A stretch of 64,000 nucleotides of DNA from assembly GCA_002148405.1 (NCBI GenBank), contig MUGG01000005.1, forward strand, positions 1-64,000, in the 5' to 3' direction. Position 1 is the stretch's first letter. The number at the start of each line of letters is the position of its first letter. Position numbers and translations under genes: made by a program. This DNA is from Alkalinema sp. CACIAM 70d. Lineage in GTDB: Bacteria > Cyanobacteriota > Cyanobacteriia > Leptolyngbyales > Leptolyngbyaceae. The notes beneath the pieces were generated by a model, which was not told where the DNA came from, searched no databases, and saw only the letters and a list, made by a program, of their open reading frames with translations. This document shows positions 35,350 to 45,762 of the stretch, piece after piece.

Positions 35350-36234
35350 TTATTTTCCCATTTCCCGATCGCTCCTATCTAGGGCTCGGACAGAAGATTT
35401 TCCAGAAGCAGGTGCATTGTTGCCAGAAATGGGGGGTGGAGAATTAACAGATTCCTCAAGCCCCCAATAGCGTAGCCGATCGTCCAACCAGCCTTGCTGC
35501 TTGAGTCGTTGGAGGGTTTGATTGACTCGATTCCGGAACTCCGCAAATTGCAACCCTCGCGGAAAGACAATGCCCAAGGGATAGCGACCGAGGGCTTCCG
35601 GCAGAATGCGATCGCTAGGATACTGACGAACCCAAGCGAGGGCAGTGGTGAAATCTAAGGCCAGGGCAGCAATTTCGCCTGAGGCCAGCTTCCCTTGACC
35701 CGCTTGATAGGAAGGCAATTCGACTAGAGTCCCCTGGGGAAACTGGGCTTGCAACAGGGCGATCGCGCTGGACTGTTGTAAAACGCCGATGGGGCGGCTA
35801 GTGAACTGGTTCAGACGGGACAGTTGCGGTTGGTTAGTCAGTAAAACCGTGCGGTTGTAGTAGTACGGGGGACTGAAATCGACCACACGCCGTCGCGAGG
35901 TTGTTGCCGTGACTTGGGCGATCGCCAGATCGACGCGATCGTCCAGAACCGCTTGCAAGCGATCGTGATGACGAACCACTTGAAATCGAACGGCTTCGGA
36001 TTTTCCGAAAAGTTCCTGCGCGAGTTGGTGGGCTAGGTCAATTTCGAAGCCTTGAAGTTGGCCTGTTTGATCTCGAAAGGCTATGGGATAAGCGTCTTCA
36101 GTGACCGCTACGGTTAAATATCCTCGTTTTTGAATGGTTGCCCAGTCCGCAGCCCAGGCCGCCTCGATCGCGCCATGAGCTCCCAAAAGTCCGGCAATGG
36201 CTACGCTCGTAACAAGTAAGGTTTTTCCCATCAT
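35350..36234 (-). CDS. Periplasmic amino-acid-type substrate-binding protein
   Basis: This 294-residue protein is a family 3 solute-binding protein with an N-terminal signal peptide (cleavage near AAWAAD, residue 29). The domain shows GYLTVAVTEDAYPIAFRD, GFEIDLAHQLAQELFG, DLAIAQVTAT and SPPYYYNRTVLL. No transporter permease or ATPase gene is adjacent. Starts at 36234 or 36231 differ by one residue. It may feed an ABC transporter encoded elsewhere. Confidence 0.85.
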   Translation of the reverse strand: MMGKTLLVTSVAIAGLLGAHGAIEAAWAADWATIQKRGYLTVAVTEDAYPIAFRDQTGQLQGFEIDLAHQLAQELFGKSEAVRFQVVRHHDRLQAVLDDRVDLAIAQVTATTSRRRVVDFSPPYYYNRTVLLTNQPQLSRLNQFTSRPIGVLQQSSAIALLQAQFPQGTLVELPSYQAGQGKLASGEIAALALDFTTALAWVRQYPSDRILPEALGRYPLGIVFPRGLQFAEFRNRVNQTLQRLKQQGWLDDRLRYWGLEESVNSPPPISGNNAPASGKSSVRALDRSDREMGK

Positions 36235-36581
36235 GGCTGGTGTCTGAAGCGCTCGCTAAAAGCCTTGGCTTAACATTCAAGCATTAGCCTAACAATTCAA
36301 ATTGGCCTAACAATCAAAAGGGTAAAGCAGAATCGTTTCTTGTTTTGATCTTCATCAAAACGAAGACGCCTTCAGGCTTCACCCTTAAAATAATCGCTAT
36401 TTGGCTGAGTAGGTCAGTTCCGAGTTAGCCATGGGCCGACTTAGGGAGCTTTCTCGGCTTCAGATGGAGAAATCCATTTACTACCAGAAATCCTCTAATC
36501 AACATTTAGTTAATGCCTAACTCACCTAACACCTAACTCGAGACTCAAGTCAAGTCCAACTCAAGTCTGTCACTTATTGCT
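36235..36581. other. Intergenic region downstream of rplT
   Basis: No gene is seen. An 8-bp hairpin GTTTTGAT/ATCAAAAC with a CTTC loop lies at 36342-36361, without a T run after it on either strand. A near-duplicate gcctaacaat-tcaaa occurs at about 36292 and 36307. The promoter of the binding-protein gene should be here. Confidence 0.4.
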
Positions 36582-36935
36582 CTAGCTGGCTTTCTTCGCA
36601 AGTTCAACCACTTCCGCAAATCCTGCGGGATCCAAAACAGCCAGTTGAGCCAACATTTTGCGGTTGATTTGGATATCAGCCTTCTTCAGCTTACCGATCA
36701 GTTGGCTGTAGCTAATTCCATGCATCCGAGCGGCGGCGTTGATCCGAGCAATCCACAGACGACGGAAGTCGCGCTTTTTCTTACGACGATCGCGGTAGGC
36801 ATTGCGCAATGCCTTCATGACTTGCTGGTTTGCAATCCGGAACAACCGAGAGTGAGATCCCCGAAAGCCCTTCGCCAGCTTTAAAATCTTCTTACGACGC
36901 TTGCGGGCAACATTCCCGCGTTTTACACGTGCCAT
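36582..36935 (-). CDS. rplT: 50S ribosomal protein L20
   Basis: L20 binds 23S rRNA early in assembly of the large subunit. The 117-residue protein begins [19 protein letters not shown] and contains [18 protein letters not shown] and [21 protein letters not shown], as all bacterial L20 proteins do. It lies downstream of rpmI with a 222-bp gap; rpmI-rplT pairs are typical, and L20 often represses translation of its own operon. Confidence 0.98.
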   Translation of the reverse strand: MARVKRGNVARKRRKKILKLAKGFRGSHSRLFRIANQQVMKALRNAYRDRRKKKRDFRRLWIARINAAARMHGISYSQLIGKLKKADIQINRKMLAQLAVLDPAGFAEVVELAKKAS

Positions 36936-37157
36936 GACTAACCTCTACTTTGGGGTATGGGTGAAAGTGTGACCGGGAACCAGGCAGTAGAAAGCCCTAG
37001 CCCAAGTCTCAGAACAGCTAACTGAATCAAGGTCGAGCCTTCAGCGAGTTAGCTGGCTTAGGAAGCGAGTCTTCAGATTTTATCCTACTCGTCCTAACAG
37101 GTTCGTTCTGATAGGTTCAATCAGATCTTATGGATCGATCTGATACGACGATCTGCC

Positions 37158-37355
37158 TTACAGGTAGGGCAGCATCTTCCGTACGTTTTCGGCATCCCGC
37201 TCATTGACAACAGTCATTCCAGCAAGACGACGCTTGCGGCTGGGGCTCTTGTGTTCCAACAGGTGGGCGCGCGAGGTCTTGCGACGCAGGATCTTGCCAC
37301 TGCCGCTGGCCTTAAAGCGCCGAGCCGCAGATTTCCGTGATTTCAGCTTAGGCAT
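37158..37355 (-). CDS. rpmI: 50S ribosomal protein L35
   Basis: L35 is a small basic large-subunit protein. The 65-residue protein has the usual [21 protein letters not shown] start and [16 protein letters not shown] core. It is first in the minus-strand rpmI-rplT unit and divergent from rimP. infC is not upstream. Confidence 0.97.
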   Translation of the reverse strand: MPKLKSRKSAARRFKASGSGKILRRKTSRAHLLEHKSPSRKRRLAGMTVVNERDAENVRKMLPYL

Positions 37356-37534
37356 GGATGAAAATCCAAATCGACACAGTCTCTAATCCTACTGTGCTTT
37401 TCCGTCAGATGGCAAGAGATTATTCGATCGAATGCACAATTTCTCCACTTCTGAAAGAATCCGCTAAACTAAATAGCAAGACGAACAGGCATCTGTTCAC
37501 GACCAGACTCCATGAAACCTATTTAGTTCATGAG

Positions 37535-37560
37535 AAGTGGGCCAAGCCCCACTTTTTTTA
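37535..37560 (+). promoter_or_regulatory. Stem-loop in the rimP leader (possible attenuator)
   Basis: AAGTGGG (37535-37541) pairs with CCCACTT (37548-37554), then a T run to 37559, 13 bp before the rimP start codon. It looks like an intrinsic terminator placed inside the leader. In other bacteria the rimP-nusA operon is autoregulated through its leader, so an attenuation role is plausible. Confidence 0.7.
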
Positions 37561-37573
37561 TTGCCATCCTCCT

Positions 37574-38041
37574 ATGACCCATCCTCTCATTCCCCAAGTT
37601 ATCGACCTTGCTGCACCCGTTGCTGCTGAACTCGGGTTAGAAGTGGTTTCAGCAGTGTTCCGGACAAACCAAACCCCACCAGTCCTACGGGTGGATGTGC
37701 GAAATCTGCAACAAGATACCGGCTTAGATGATTGTGAGCGTATGAGTCGTGCGTTGGAGGCCGTTTTAGATGAGGTGGGAATTATTCCTGATGCCTATGT
37801 TTTAGAAGTTTCTAGCCCTGGAATTTCTCGAGTGTTAAAGACCGATCGCGAATTCATTTCTTTTAAGGGCTTTCCTGTCATTGTTACCCTGGATAGCCCA
37901 CTGGATGGCAAAGCCGAATGGATGGGTAACTTAGTGGGGCGAGATGATGGGTTTGTTTATCTCAACCAAAAAGGCCGCACGATGAATTTGCCGCGCGATC
38001 GGGTTGCCCAAGTGCAGTTGGATGAGCGGAAGAAGCGCTAG
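37574..38041 (+). CDS. rimP: Ribosome maturation factor RimP
   Basis: RimP is needed for maturation of the 30S subunit. ATG 37574 gives 155 residues, the usual family length; a longer in-frame reading back to 37358 would run through the attenuator hairpin and is rejected. The protein shows LGLEVVSAVFRTN near residue 18, LRVDVR near 36, GLDDCERMSRALEAVLDE near 48-65 and the YVLEVSSPGISRVL signature near 75-88. It is the first gene of the rimP-nusA-ylxR-infB cluster. Confidence 0.95.
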   Translation: MTHPLIPQVIDLAAPVAAELGLEVVSAVFRTNQTPPVLRVDVRNLQQDTGLDDCERMSRALEAVLDEVGIIPDAYVLEVSSPGISRVLKTDREFISFKGFPVIVTLDSPLDGKAEWMGNLVGRDDGFVYLNQKGRTMNLPRDRVAQVQLDERKKR

Positions 38042-38258
38042 CCGACTCAACCATCCCTCTCAGGGGTAATGCATCTGTCTATGCCAGGGATCCAGCTCAG
38101 AATTTTCAATATTGAATTTTAATTTCAGACCTGTCGTAGTGCGATTCTCTTACTCCCTTCGCTATCAATCCGCTAAGCAATCAATTTTTTCTTAAATTAC
38201 CTCTTTGAAGTTTAAGTCCTGAGTCTAACGCCTACATCTCAATTATTGGAGAGTCACC

Positions 38259-39572
38259 ATGTCAAGTATTCCTTTGCCCGGTCTCAAAGAAATGATCGAT
38301 GGCATTAGCCGAGAGCGCAACTTGCCCAAAGTTGCTGTTCAAGAAGCCCTTCGCGAAGCCTTAATGAAAGGATATGAGCGCTTCCGGCGGACGCAGAAAA
38401 TGGATGCCTTTGATGAAGAGTATTTCAACCGGTTTGAGGTGGAGCTAGATATTGATGAAGAAAGTTTCCGGGTTCTAGCCACGAAAACGATCGTTGAAGA
38501 AGTCACCAACACCGACCACCAAATCGGCTTGTCAGAGGTGCAAGATGCAGGGCTGCAAGAAGCGAAGGAAGGGGAAGAAGTATTAGTCGATGTAACCCCT
38601 GACCAAGGTGAGTTTGGCCGTATGGCGGCCATTCAAACGAAGCAAGTCCTGGCTCAAAAGTTGCGGGATCAGCAGCGCAAGTTGATCCAAGAGGAATTTC
38701 AAGAATTGGAAAATACAATTCTACAGGCCCGAGTTCTGCGGTTTGAGCGCCAGTCGGTCATCATGGCCGTCAGTAGCGGCTTTGGCCAGCCAGAAGTGGA
38801 AGCGGAATTGCTGAAGCGAGATCAATTGCCCAATGACAATTACCGTGCCAATGCCACCTTTAAGGTTTATCTCAAAAAAGTCAGTGAAGGGGCGCACCGA
38901 GGGCCGCAGCTTTTGGTTTCTCGGGCAGATGCAGGACTTGTGGTCTACCTGTTTGAAAATGAAGTTCCGGAGATCCAGGATGATGTGGTGCGGATCGTTG
39001 CTGTGGCGCGGGAAGCCAATCCTCCCTCTCGCTTTGTGGGCCCCCGGACCAAGATTGCTGTAGATACCTTAGAGCGGGATGTTGATCCTGTTGGGGCTTG
39101 CATTGGTGCACGGGGTTCTCGGATCCAGGCAGTGGTGAACGAGCTGCGGGGCGAGAAAATTGATGTGATTCGCTGGTCCCCCGATCCTGCCACCTACATT
39201 GCCAATGCCCTTAGTCCTGCACGGGTCGATGAGGTTCGTCTAATGGATCCTGAAGGCCGCCAAGCCCATGTATTAGTGGCGGAGGATCAACTCAGTCTTG
39301 CGATCGGGAAAGAAGGCCAAAACGTCCGGCTAGCGGCTCGTCTGACCGGCTGGAAAATCGACATCAAGGACGGTGCGAAGTACGATCGTGCAGCGGAGGA
39401 TGCCAAGATTGCCGTTGAACTGAAACAACGGGCTGATGCGGCTGCGGCTGCAGCTGCAGAGGAAGAAGAGGAAGAAGACTTCGAAGAACCCATGGAGGAG
39501 GTGACTCCTCTGGAGGATCGGGAGTCCGAATTGCCGGAAATCGAGGAAGAAGATGATAATGCAGAAGAGTAA
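38259..39572 (+). CDS. nusA: Transcription termination/antitermination protein NusA
   Basis: NusA binds RNA polymerase and affects pausing, termination and antitermination. The 437-residue protein has the N-terminal polymerase-binding domain, the S1 domain (near 130-200), and two KH domains (GARGSRIQAVVNELRGEKIDVIRW near 286-309 and LAIGKEGQNVRLAARLTGW near 346-364). It ends in an acidic Glu-rich tail of about 45 residues, typical for cyanobacterial NusA, and lacks the AR repeats of enterobacteria. The gene follows rimP after 217 bp. Confidence 0.96.
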   Translation: MSSIPLPGLKEMIDGISRERNLPKVAVQEALREALMKGYERFRRTQKMDAFDEEYFNRFEVELDIDEESFRVLATKTIVEEVTNTDHQIGLSEVQDAGLQEAKEGEEVLVDVTPDQGEFGRMAAIQTKQVLAQKLRDQQRKLIQEEFQELENTILQARVLRFERQSVIMAVSSGFGQPEVEAELLKRDQLPNDNYRANATFKVYLKKVSEGAHRGPQLLVSRADAGLVVYLFENEVPEIQDDVVRIVAVAREANPPSRFVGPRTKIAVDTLERDVDPVGACIGARGSRIQAVVNELRGEKIDVIRWSPDPATYIANALSPARVDEVRLMDPEGRQAHVLVAEDQLSLAIGKEGQNVRLAARLTGWKIDIKDGAKYDRAAEDAKIAVELKQRADAAAAAAAEEEEEEDFEEPMEEVTPLEDRESELPEIEEEDDNAEE

Positions 39573-39672
39573 CCCTGCGGGGGAATCTTGGCCAACATCT
39601 TGTGATCGTGAATTTGCGATCGTAAATCGGCCTTGCCTACAAGGCACTCGCGGTTAATGGCACTTGTAATCT

Positions 39673-39930
39673 ATGCAACCTAACTACCGTCGATGTGTGA
39701 GCTGTCGCAAAGCCGCCCCTAAAGCTGATTTTTGGCGGATTGTCCGGACTTTTCCCGATCAAGCTGTTCAGTTAGATAAGGGGATGGGGCGATCGGCCTA
39801 CCTGTGCCCGAATGCGAATTGTTTGCGCGAGGCGGAACGTAAGGATCGCTTGAGTCGCTCCCTTCGATCTCCGATCTCAAAAGATTTTTATCAAATGCTT
39901 TGGCATCGTCTGGCTGAACCCTCTCGCTAG
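39673..39930 (+). CDS. ylxR: YlxR/RnpM family RNA-binding protein
   Basis: This 85-residue protein is the YlxR (DUF448) protein found between nusA and infB in many bacteria; a Bacillus homologue binds RNase P RNA and is called RnpM. The signature RRCVSCRK near residues 5-12 and GMGRSAYLCPNANCL near 40-54 are present. It follows nusA after about 100 bp and precedes infB after a long 522-bp gap. Confidence 0.93.
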   Translation: MQPNYRRCVSCRKAAPKADFWRIVRTFPDQAVQLDKGMGRSAYLCPNANCLREAERKDRLSRSLRSPISKDFYQMLWHRLAEPSR

Positions 39931-40452
39931 GGCGCATAAATTAATCCTGCATCCTAGAGATGGTTAGGGTTATACCGATTAAGTTCCCATTGGAAGATCG
40001 GGAATCTTCAACTCGAAAACTGGAGATTTCCTGGACTGGACTGACCCGGTTGGGACAGTCCAGCAATAGAATGATAAGAGTAAGGGGAAATTCAGTCTTC
40101 CAAACGAGTTGACAAGCTGCTGTTTGCGCTCTAGGCTAAAACGACTTCGGATCGTTTAGCAAAAGCAGTGATGATCTCCTTTGCCTAATGATCAAGAGAC
40201 AGGCTTCCCGGTCAATTTTCGCTTAAGGTCTAGTTACCCCTAGCAAAGCCGAGGAGTTCTAGAGCACACCTTCAGCGTGGGTCTGTTGTATTTATGCTTC
40301 GCCCATGATTATGCTGGTAAAGGTTGAATTGAAAAGGTCGATTGTGGCTTAATCAACTTAAGCGCACGCGCTAAGGTTCAGCCTGAGTAGTAGTTCTAGT
40401 CAAGTACAGAAGGCGACTTATGTGACATCTGGATTGAACGAGGGATTAGTGG
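39931..40452 (+). other. Long leader region before infB, structured
   Basis: This gap is unusually long inside a classic operon. It holds an 8-bp hairpin CTGGACTG/CAGTCCAG at 40031-40038 and 40056-40063, and a GCTAAA(A)CGA/TCGTTTAGC stem around a TTCG loop at 40135-40160. No T run follows either stem. It may be an infB leader or include an internal promoter; no ORF is convincing. Confidence 0.5.
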
Positions 40453-43400
40453 ATGAACAACGGAAAAGTGAGAATTTACGAATTATCAAAGGAACTAAAC
40501 TTAGAAAACAAGGACATTTTGGCGATTTGTGATCAATTGCAGATTGCCTACAAAAGCCATAGCAGTACGATTACAGAAGCAGAGGCAGAAGGCATTCGCA
40601 GCGCAGCCCAGCAATATTCATCCACTCAGGTTAATCCCTCGAAACCGTCTCCTGTCCGTAAATCCAGTGCGCCCACCGTTAAACCTAGGAACAACACGCC
40701 CTTGAATAGTCAGAAAAAGCAACAAATTTTGGAAATTCGTCGTCCTGTTACGCGGTCTGACGCCTCTGGTAGTGAAAAGCCTGAACTGCTAGGGCCACCT
40801 GCTTTACAAACTTCTCGGTCTTCAGAAGGAACGGTTGCGGTTATGCCAACGGAGGTAGAACCTTCCGATCGAGTTGCCGTCACTCCCTCCATTGAGGATG
40901 CTGCTTTGGCGGCTTCGACCGTTGCCCCCCTCGAAGAACGGGCTCAATCGATTGCCCCCGAGCCGATCGCGCCGTTGTCTCCAGTTAAACCCGATCACGC
41001 CTCTAAAGCAGAAGACAACCAGTCTATATCTCACGCTTCAGAGCAAGCAGTGACTGAGAGCGCTGCTAAGCCCACCGCTACAAAGCCGGTTGCTGTGAAG
41101 CCTGGGGAAGGGAAGCCGATGGAGGAGAAACCCGCCGTTGCAGCGAAGCCTCCAATGCCCAACAGAGAGGTGTCCAACAAAGAGACTGCTTCGAATAAAG
41201 AAGTGTCCAACAAAGAAGTCTCCAACAAAGAGACTGCAACTATTCCGGCTACGAACAAAGCAGATGGAGGCAATAAACCGGGTGGATCTCCTAGTGGGGC
41301 CACTAAGCCAGAAGCGCCCTCTCGGCCTTCTGCTCCTCCGGCTGCACGACCGGTGCTCAACAGTAAACCGATTCTCAAAGCTAAAACTACGACTACTGGC
41401 GAGAAAGCAGCTTCTTCCCCTGGGAAGTCTGCTGGTGATGCTAAAAAAGCGGGCGATCGACGTCCTGCGGCTCCTGGTAAAGCCCCAATCTCGCCTGCTA
41501 AACCTCAAATTGTTGAGCTAAAACGGCCTAAGCCCATTGCTTCCCCTGACGAGAGTGGAGCGGAAGAATCCACAACTAGAGAGCAACCTGTTCTGAAGGG
41601 TCGGCCTAGTCGAAGCGGAACACCCGAGAAAGAAGCGGCATCCCCCGTTGAGCTCCTCGCCAAGCCGACGCCTCCAAAAGCTCGACGGAAGGTGTGGGAA
41701 GACGAGGACGAGGAAAGCGCAGAAAAGGCTAAGGTCGGGCCAAAAGCCAAGCGTCGCGGGCCTCGCATTGAAGAAGATGATGATGAAGACTTTGATCTGC
41801 TAGACGACGATGATTCCGCCGTCACCCCCGCGCAGGTCAGTCTGTCCTTGGCACGACCGCCCAAGCCGAAGTCTGCCAGTGCAGCGAAGCCGGTTGCCAC
41901 TTCAACGCCAACCAGTCAACCTAAGCGACGCCAGTTTACCCGTCGCGATCGGCGAGATCAGAATTCCAGCAAGGTTGAGAAGCCGGAAATTATCACTTTG
42001 ACAGGGGGCGTTACCGTCCAAGAATTGGCTCAAATGATGGCGGTTTCCGATACTGAAATCATTCGGAACCTCTTCATGAAAGGCATTGCTGCAACGGTGA
42101 CTCAGACCCTCGATGTGGCGACGGCAACGATGGTCGCTGAAGAGATGGGTGTCTTGGTGGATCAGGCTGAGAAGGAATCGGAAGCCAAGAAAGTGATCGA
42201 AATGATTTCCGAGGAAGATCTGGAAAATCTCCAGCGTCGTCCGCCGGTGGTCACCATTATGGGTCACGTCGATCACGGGAAAACAACCCTGCTCGATTCG
42301 ATTCGCAAGACCAAAGTGGCAGCGGGCGAAGCAGGTGGGATCACCCAGCACATTGGGGCGTACCACGTCGATGTGGAGCACAATGGCGAAATGCAACAGG
42401 TGGTCTTCCTAGATACCCCTGGTCACGAAGCCTTTACCGCAATGCGAGCCCGAGGAGCTCGGGTGACGGACGTGGCAATCCTGGTGGTGGCCGCCGATGA
42501 CGGGGTTCGTCCGCAAACGATCGAAGCAATCAGCCACGCGAAAGCCGCAGGTGTGCCGATCATTGTTGCGATCAACAAGGTAGATAAGGAAGAAGCCCAA
42601 CCCGATCGGGTGAAGCAAGAACTCACCGAGTTTGAGCTGGTACCGGAAGAGTGGGGCGGCAGCACCGTCATGGTGCCTGTGAGTGCAATGACGGGGCAAA
42701 ACTTGGATACCCTCCTGGAAATGATTCTGCTGGTATCCGAGGTCGAGGATCTCCACGCCAACCCGAATCGCCTCGCGAAGGGTACCGTCATTGAAGCCAA
42801 CCTCGACAAGGCGAAGGGGCCTGTTGCAACCCTTCTGGTACAAAATGGCACCTTACATGTGGGCGATATTATCGTCGCAGGCTCCGCACTGGGTAAAGTG
42901 CGCGCCATGGTGGACGATCGGGGTCGCCGCGTCAAGGAAGCCAGCCCATCCTTTGCCGTGGAAGTTCTCGGCTTAGGTGACGTACCCGCCGCTGGGGATG
43001 AATTTGAAGTCTATAAGGACGAAAAAGAAGCCCGTGCTGTCGCAGATAGCCGTGCGGAAGCGAAACGTCAGTCCCGCTTGATGGCGGCCATGTCCTCCCG
43101 TCGGGTCAGCTTGAATACCTTGTCCAGCAAGGCTCAAGAAGGCGAACTCAAGGAACTCAACATTGTCATGAAGGCGGACGTTCAAGGGTCTGTCGAAGCC
43201 ATTTTGGGATCCCTGAAGCAGTTACCCCAGAACGAAGTACAAGTTCGGGTTCTGTTTGCGGCCCCTGGGGAAATTTCCGAAACAGATGTGGACTTGGCTG
43301 CAGCATCGGAAGCGGTTCTGATTGGCTTCAACACCACACTGGCAACGGGGGCTCGTCAAGCCGCCGATCGGGCCGGGGTCGATGTCCGGGAGTACAACAT

Positions 43401-43770
43401 CATCTATAACTTGTTGGATGATATCCAAGCTGCCATGGAAGGTCTGCTGGAGCCAGAACTAGTGGAAGAACCGCTGGGTCAAGTGGAAGTCCGGGCCGTC
43501 TTCCCAGTGGGCAAGGGCGCTGTGGCGGGTTGCTACATTCAGTCCGGTAAAGCGATTCGGAACTGTAAGATTCGCGTTAAGCGGCGCGGCAACCTGATCT
43601 TTGAAGGTAACCTGGACTCCCTGAAACGGATGAAGGAAGATACCAAAGAAGTCAATGCTGGGTATGAGTGCGGGATCGGGATTGATAACTTCAATGCCTG
43701 GGAAGAGGGCGATATTATCGAAACCTTCCGCATGGTCACGAAGCGCCGTACCTTAACGCCTTCTCGCTAG
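40453..43770 (+). CDS. infB: Translation initiation factor IF-2
   Basis: IF-2 is the GTPase that brings initiator tRNA to the ribosome. The 1105-residue protein starts with the IF2-N domain ([18 protein letters not shown]). A very long, low-complexity Lys/Pro/Ala/Glu linker follows to about residue 510, including several SNKE(V/T) repeats near 235-260. The G domain has G1 [10 protein letters not shown]3 DTPGHEAF, G4 NKVD, and domains II-IV follow to the end. The linker is longer than in most bacteria but usual in cyanobacteria. Confidence 0.97.
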   Translation: MNNGKVRIYELSKELNLENKDILAICDQLQIAYKSHSSTITEAEAEGIRSAAQQYSSTQVNPSKPSPVRKSSAPTVKPRNNTPLNSQKKQQILEIRRPVTRSDASGSEKPELLGPPALQTSRSSEGTVAVMPTEVEPSDRVAVTPSIEDAALAASTVAPLEERAQSIAPEPIAPLSPVKPDHASKAEDNQSISHASEQAVTESAAKPTATKPVAVKPGEGKPMEEKPAVAAKPPMPNREVSNKETASNKEVSNKEVSNKETATIPATNKADGGNKPGGSPSGATKPEAPSRPSAPPAARPVLNSKPILKAKTTTTGEKAASSPGKSAGDAKKAGDRRPAAPGKAPISPAKPQIVELKRPKPIASPDESGAEESTTREQPVLKGRPSRSGTPEKEAASPVELLAKPTPPKARRKVWEDEDEESAEKAKVGPKAKRRGPRIEEDDDEDFDLLDDDDSAVTPAQVSLSLARPPKPKSASAAKPVATSTPTSQPKRRQFTRRDRRDQNSSKVEKPEIITLTGGVTVQELAQMMAVSDTEIIRNLFMKGIAATVTQTLDVATATMVAEEMGVLVDQAEKESEAKKVIEMISEEDLENLQRRPPVVTIMGHVDHGKTTLLDSIRKTKVAAGEAGGITQHIGAYHVDVEHNGEMQQVVFLDTPGHEAFTAMRARGARVTDVAILVVAADDGVRPQTIEAISHAKAAGVPIIVAINKVDKEEAQPDRVKQELTEFELVPEEWGGSTVMVPVSAMTGQNLDTLLEMILLVSEVEDLHANPNRLAKGTVIEANLDKAKGPVATLLVQNGTLHVGDIIVAGSALGKVRAMVDDRGRRVKEASPSFAVEVLGLGDVPAAGDEFEVYKDEKEARAVADSRAEAKRQSRLMAAMSSRRVSLNTLSSKAQEGELKELNIVMKADVQGSVEAILGSLKQLPQNEVQVRVLFAAPGEISETDVDLAAASEAVLIGFNTTLATGARQAADRAGVDVREYNIIYNLLDDIQAAMEGLLEPELVEEPLGQVEVRAVFPVGKGAVAGCYIQSGKAIRNCKIRVKRRGNLIFEGNLDSLKRMKEDTKEVNAGYECGIGIDNFNAWEEGDIIETFRMVTKRRTLTPSR

Positions 43771-43837
43771 GAATCGGAATGCTGGAAGTACGCTCTAGCT
43801 AGCTGACTTCTAGAGACATCCAATCTACATATCACTT

Positions 43838-43867
43838 AAAAGAGCAGGTGTCTGTCCCTGCTCTTTT
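43838..43867 (+). terminator. Rho-independent terminator of the infB operon
   Basis: AAAAGAGCAGG (43838-43848) pairs with CCTGCTCTTTT (43857-43867) in an 11-bp stem with a T run. Confidence 0.92.
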
Positions 43868-43878
43868 GTTTTGAAAAC

Positions 43879-43912
43879 TTTGGGTAGCGCTCAGATTTGG
43901 GTAGCTCTCAGA
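43879..43912. repeat. 17-bp tandem duplication
   Basis: tttgggtagcgctcaga (43879-43895) is followed directly by tttgggtagctctcaga (43896-43912), one mismatch. Confidence 0.9.
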
Positions 43913-43943
43913 TCCCTGTCCCTCGTGATTCCACAGTCTCGCT

Positions 43944-45110
43944 ATGCAATATCGTCGGTTTGGCAAAACTCAGCTTCAGATGTCCGTAGCCTCCCTAGGC
44001 ACGATGCGGTGTTTAGCGTCGCAAGCGGTGATGGAACAAACGGTGCAGACCGCGATCGCGGCGGGGATCAATCATGTGGAAACGGCCCAAGGTTATGGCA
44101 ACAGTGAACGATTTCTGGGACAAGCCTTGCGACAGGGAAACTGGCCGCGATCGGACTTGATTTTGACAACCAAACTCACGCCCACTCCAGATGCAGCGGC
44201 CATGGAGCAGGCCCTTGATCAATCCCTAGAAAGACTGCAAACCGACTACCTAGACTGTTTAGCGATCCATGGGATCAACACCGTAACCCACCTCGACTGG
44301 ATTCGGTCTGCAACGGGTTGTATGCAGGCGGTGCAGCAGGCGATCGCCGATGGACGAGTGCGGCATGCCGGTTTTTCAACCCATGGATCCTTAGAGGTGA
44401 TTCTGGGGGCGATCGCGACGGAGCAATTTTCCTTTGTGAATTTGCACTATGGCCTCTTTTTCCAACGGAACCTGGCGGTGATCGCCCAAGCCCAAGCGCA
44501 GGATATGGGGGTATTTATTATTTCTCCTGGAGATAAAGGTGGAATGCTCTACACTCCTCCGGAGACCCTGAAGCAGCTTTGTCAGCCTTGGTCACCCTTG
44601 GCGGCGAACTATGGTTTTTTACTCACGGATCCTAGAATTACGACCCTCAGCCTAGGCCCCGCTAATCCCCAGGAACTTCAGACAGCCCTGGAACAGTTAG
44701 AAATTGCAACGGGAGAGCAGGATATCGCCCTAGGCCATTCTCCTAAGATCCCTCATACCCTTGCCACCACGATCGCCCAGCGACTAGAAAGCCATCAACA
44801 ACAAGCCTTGGGAGCCGATCGCTGTAGCCAGTGCTATGAATGCTTACCCTGTCCGGAGGAAATCAATATCCCCGAAGTTCTACGGTTACGCAACTTGGCA
44901 GTGGCCTATGACATGCAGCAGTTTGGCGAATATCGCTATGGCATGTTTGAAAATGCAGGGCATTGGTTCCCTGGCAAAAAAGCGAATCGTTGTACTGACT
45001 GTGGCGACTGTCTACCCCGGTGTCCTGAACAGCTCAAAATTCCCAAATTACTGCGTGAGACCCACGATCGCTTAGGAGGTCAGCCCCGTCGCAGACTTTG
45101 GGGAGACTAG
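43944..45110 (+). CDS. Aldo/keto reductase with C-terminal 4Fe-4S domain
   Basis: This 388-residue protein is an aldo/keto reductase with the usual MQYRRFGKTQLQMS start, the catalytic region near residues 45-80, and the DYLDCLAIHGIN block near 95-106. After the barrel it has a ferredoxin-like module with two cysteine clusters: CSQCYECLPCP near residue 294 and CTDCGDCLPRCP near 352. This reductase-Fe-S fusion is a known cyanobacterial group and suggests electron input from ferredoxin. The substrate is unknown. Its stop overlaps the convergent next gene by 4 bp. Confidence 0.88.
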   Translation: MQYRRFGKTQLQMSVASLGTMRCLASQAVMEQTVQTAIAAGINHVETAQGYGNSERFLGQALRQGNWPRSDLILTTKLTPTPDAAAMEQALDQSLERLQTDYLDCLAIHGINTVTHLDWIRSATGCMQAVQQAIADGRVRHAGFSTHGSLEVILGAIATEQFSFVNLHYGLFFQRNLAVIAQAQAQDMGVFIISPGDKGGMLYTPPETLKQLCQPWSPLAANYGFLLTDPRITTLSLGPANPQELQTALEQLEIATGEQDIALGHSPKIPHTLATTIAQRLESHQQQALGADRCSQCYECLPCPEEINIPEVLRLRNLAVAYDMQQFGEYRYGMFENAGHWFPGKKANRCTDCGDCLPRCPEQLKIPKLLRETHDRLGGQPRRRLWGD

Positions 45111-45592
45111 CGCCAGTACCGTCGTCCTTTGATAAAAATGCCTACTGTCCAGCCCAGAATATCCTCTAGGGTAAGTGAATTGGCAACCTTAACGAACAGG
45201 TGGCTTACATTAAAAGTTTTAGTGAAGAAAAATTGCATGACACCTAAAGGAGTAATGGGTAAAATTTCCTTAAGGATCCAAGCAAATAGCAGGCAGGGAA
45301 CTAATCCCCAGAGAATTGCCGTCGTAATACTCAACCGCCAAAATTGTTGATGCTCCAGAATGAAGACAGCTAAGGCACCGATCGCCATCCCGATCGCAAA
45401 GGGGAGAATTCCAGCTAGAGGAGAGGTTAAAACAAGGTTCAGTAGTGACCCTAGTAAATTGGGCCAGAACGTCAGACCCAGAAAAAACAACCATTCCACT
45501 GCGACTACGCCCAGAATCGTCATTAATGCGACTCCCAGCAAGACATTCCAGGGTAGGTAACGCAATGGCCCCCAAGGGCTTCGTTTTAGCAC
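45107..45592 (-). CDS. Hypothetical membrane protein
   Basis: This 161-residue protein has four likely membrane helices (near residues 16-40, 42-62, 63-80 and 85-110) and a short polar tail. Its 3' end overlaps the aldo/keto reductase stop by four bases. I do not recognise the family. Confidence 0.6.
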   Translation of the reverse strand: MLKRSPWGPLRYLPWNVLLGVALMTILGVVAVEWLFFLGLTFWPNLLGSLLNLVLTSPLAGILPFAIGMAIGALAVFILEHQQFWRLSITTAILWGLVPCLLFAWILKEILPITPLGVMQFFFTKTFNVSHLFVKVANSLTLEDILGWTVGIFIKGRRYWR

Positions 45593-45631
45593 AATATCGG
45601 TTCTCCGTGTAAGCTGAATTTATCTAGGCCG

Positions 45632-45663
45632 GTGTTTATTTAGATCAGTGTTTATTTAGATTG
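45632..45663. repeat. 16-bp tandem duplication
   Basis: gtgtttatttagatca (45632-45647) is followed by gtgtttatttagattg (45648-45663), between two divergent genes. Confidence 0.88.
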
Positions 45664-45762
45664 ATTTGTCTAAGTCGGCTAGGGTTTTGGAACAGGGTTT
45701 GGAACAAGGTTGGCAAACAATCAACCAGATTGGGTAATCAAGATTTTAGAGGATTGTAAGTG

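Noticed and set aside
36342..36361. Terminator of rplT
   Set aside because: The 8-bp hairpin has no T run after it on either strand.
37358..37573. In-frame N-terminal extension of RimP
   Set aside because: It reads through the leader hairpin at 37535-37560 and would make the protein about 70 residues longer than the family.
41038..41508. Long antisense frame opposite infB
   Set aside because: It is a shadow of the low-complexity infB linker; it has no ribosome-binding site or family-like sequence.
42409..42935. Antisense frames opposite the IF-2 GTPase domain
   Set aside because: They mirror a strongly conserved gene and are explained by its codon use.
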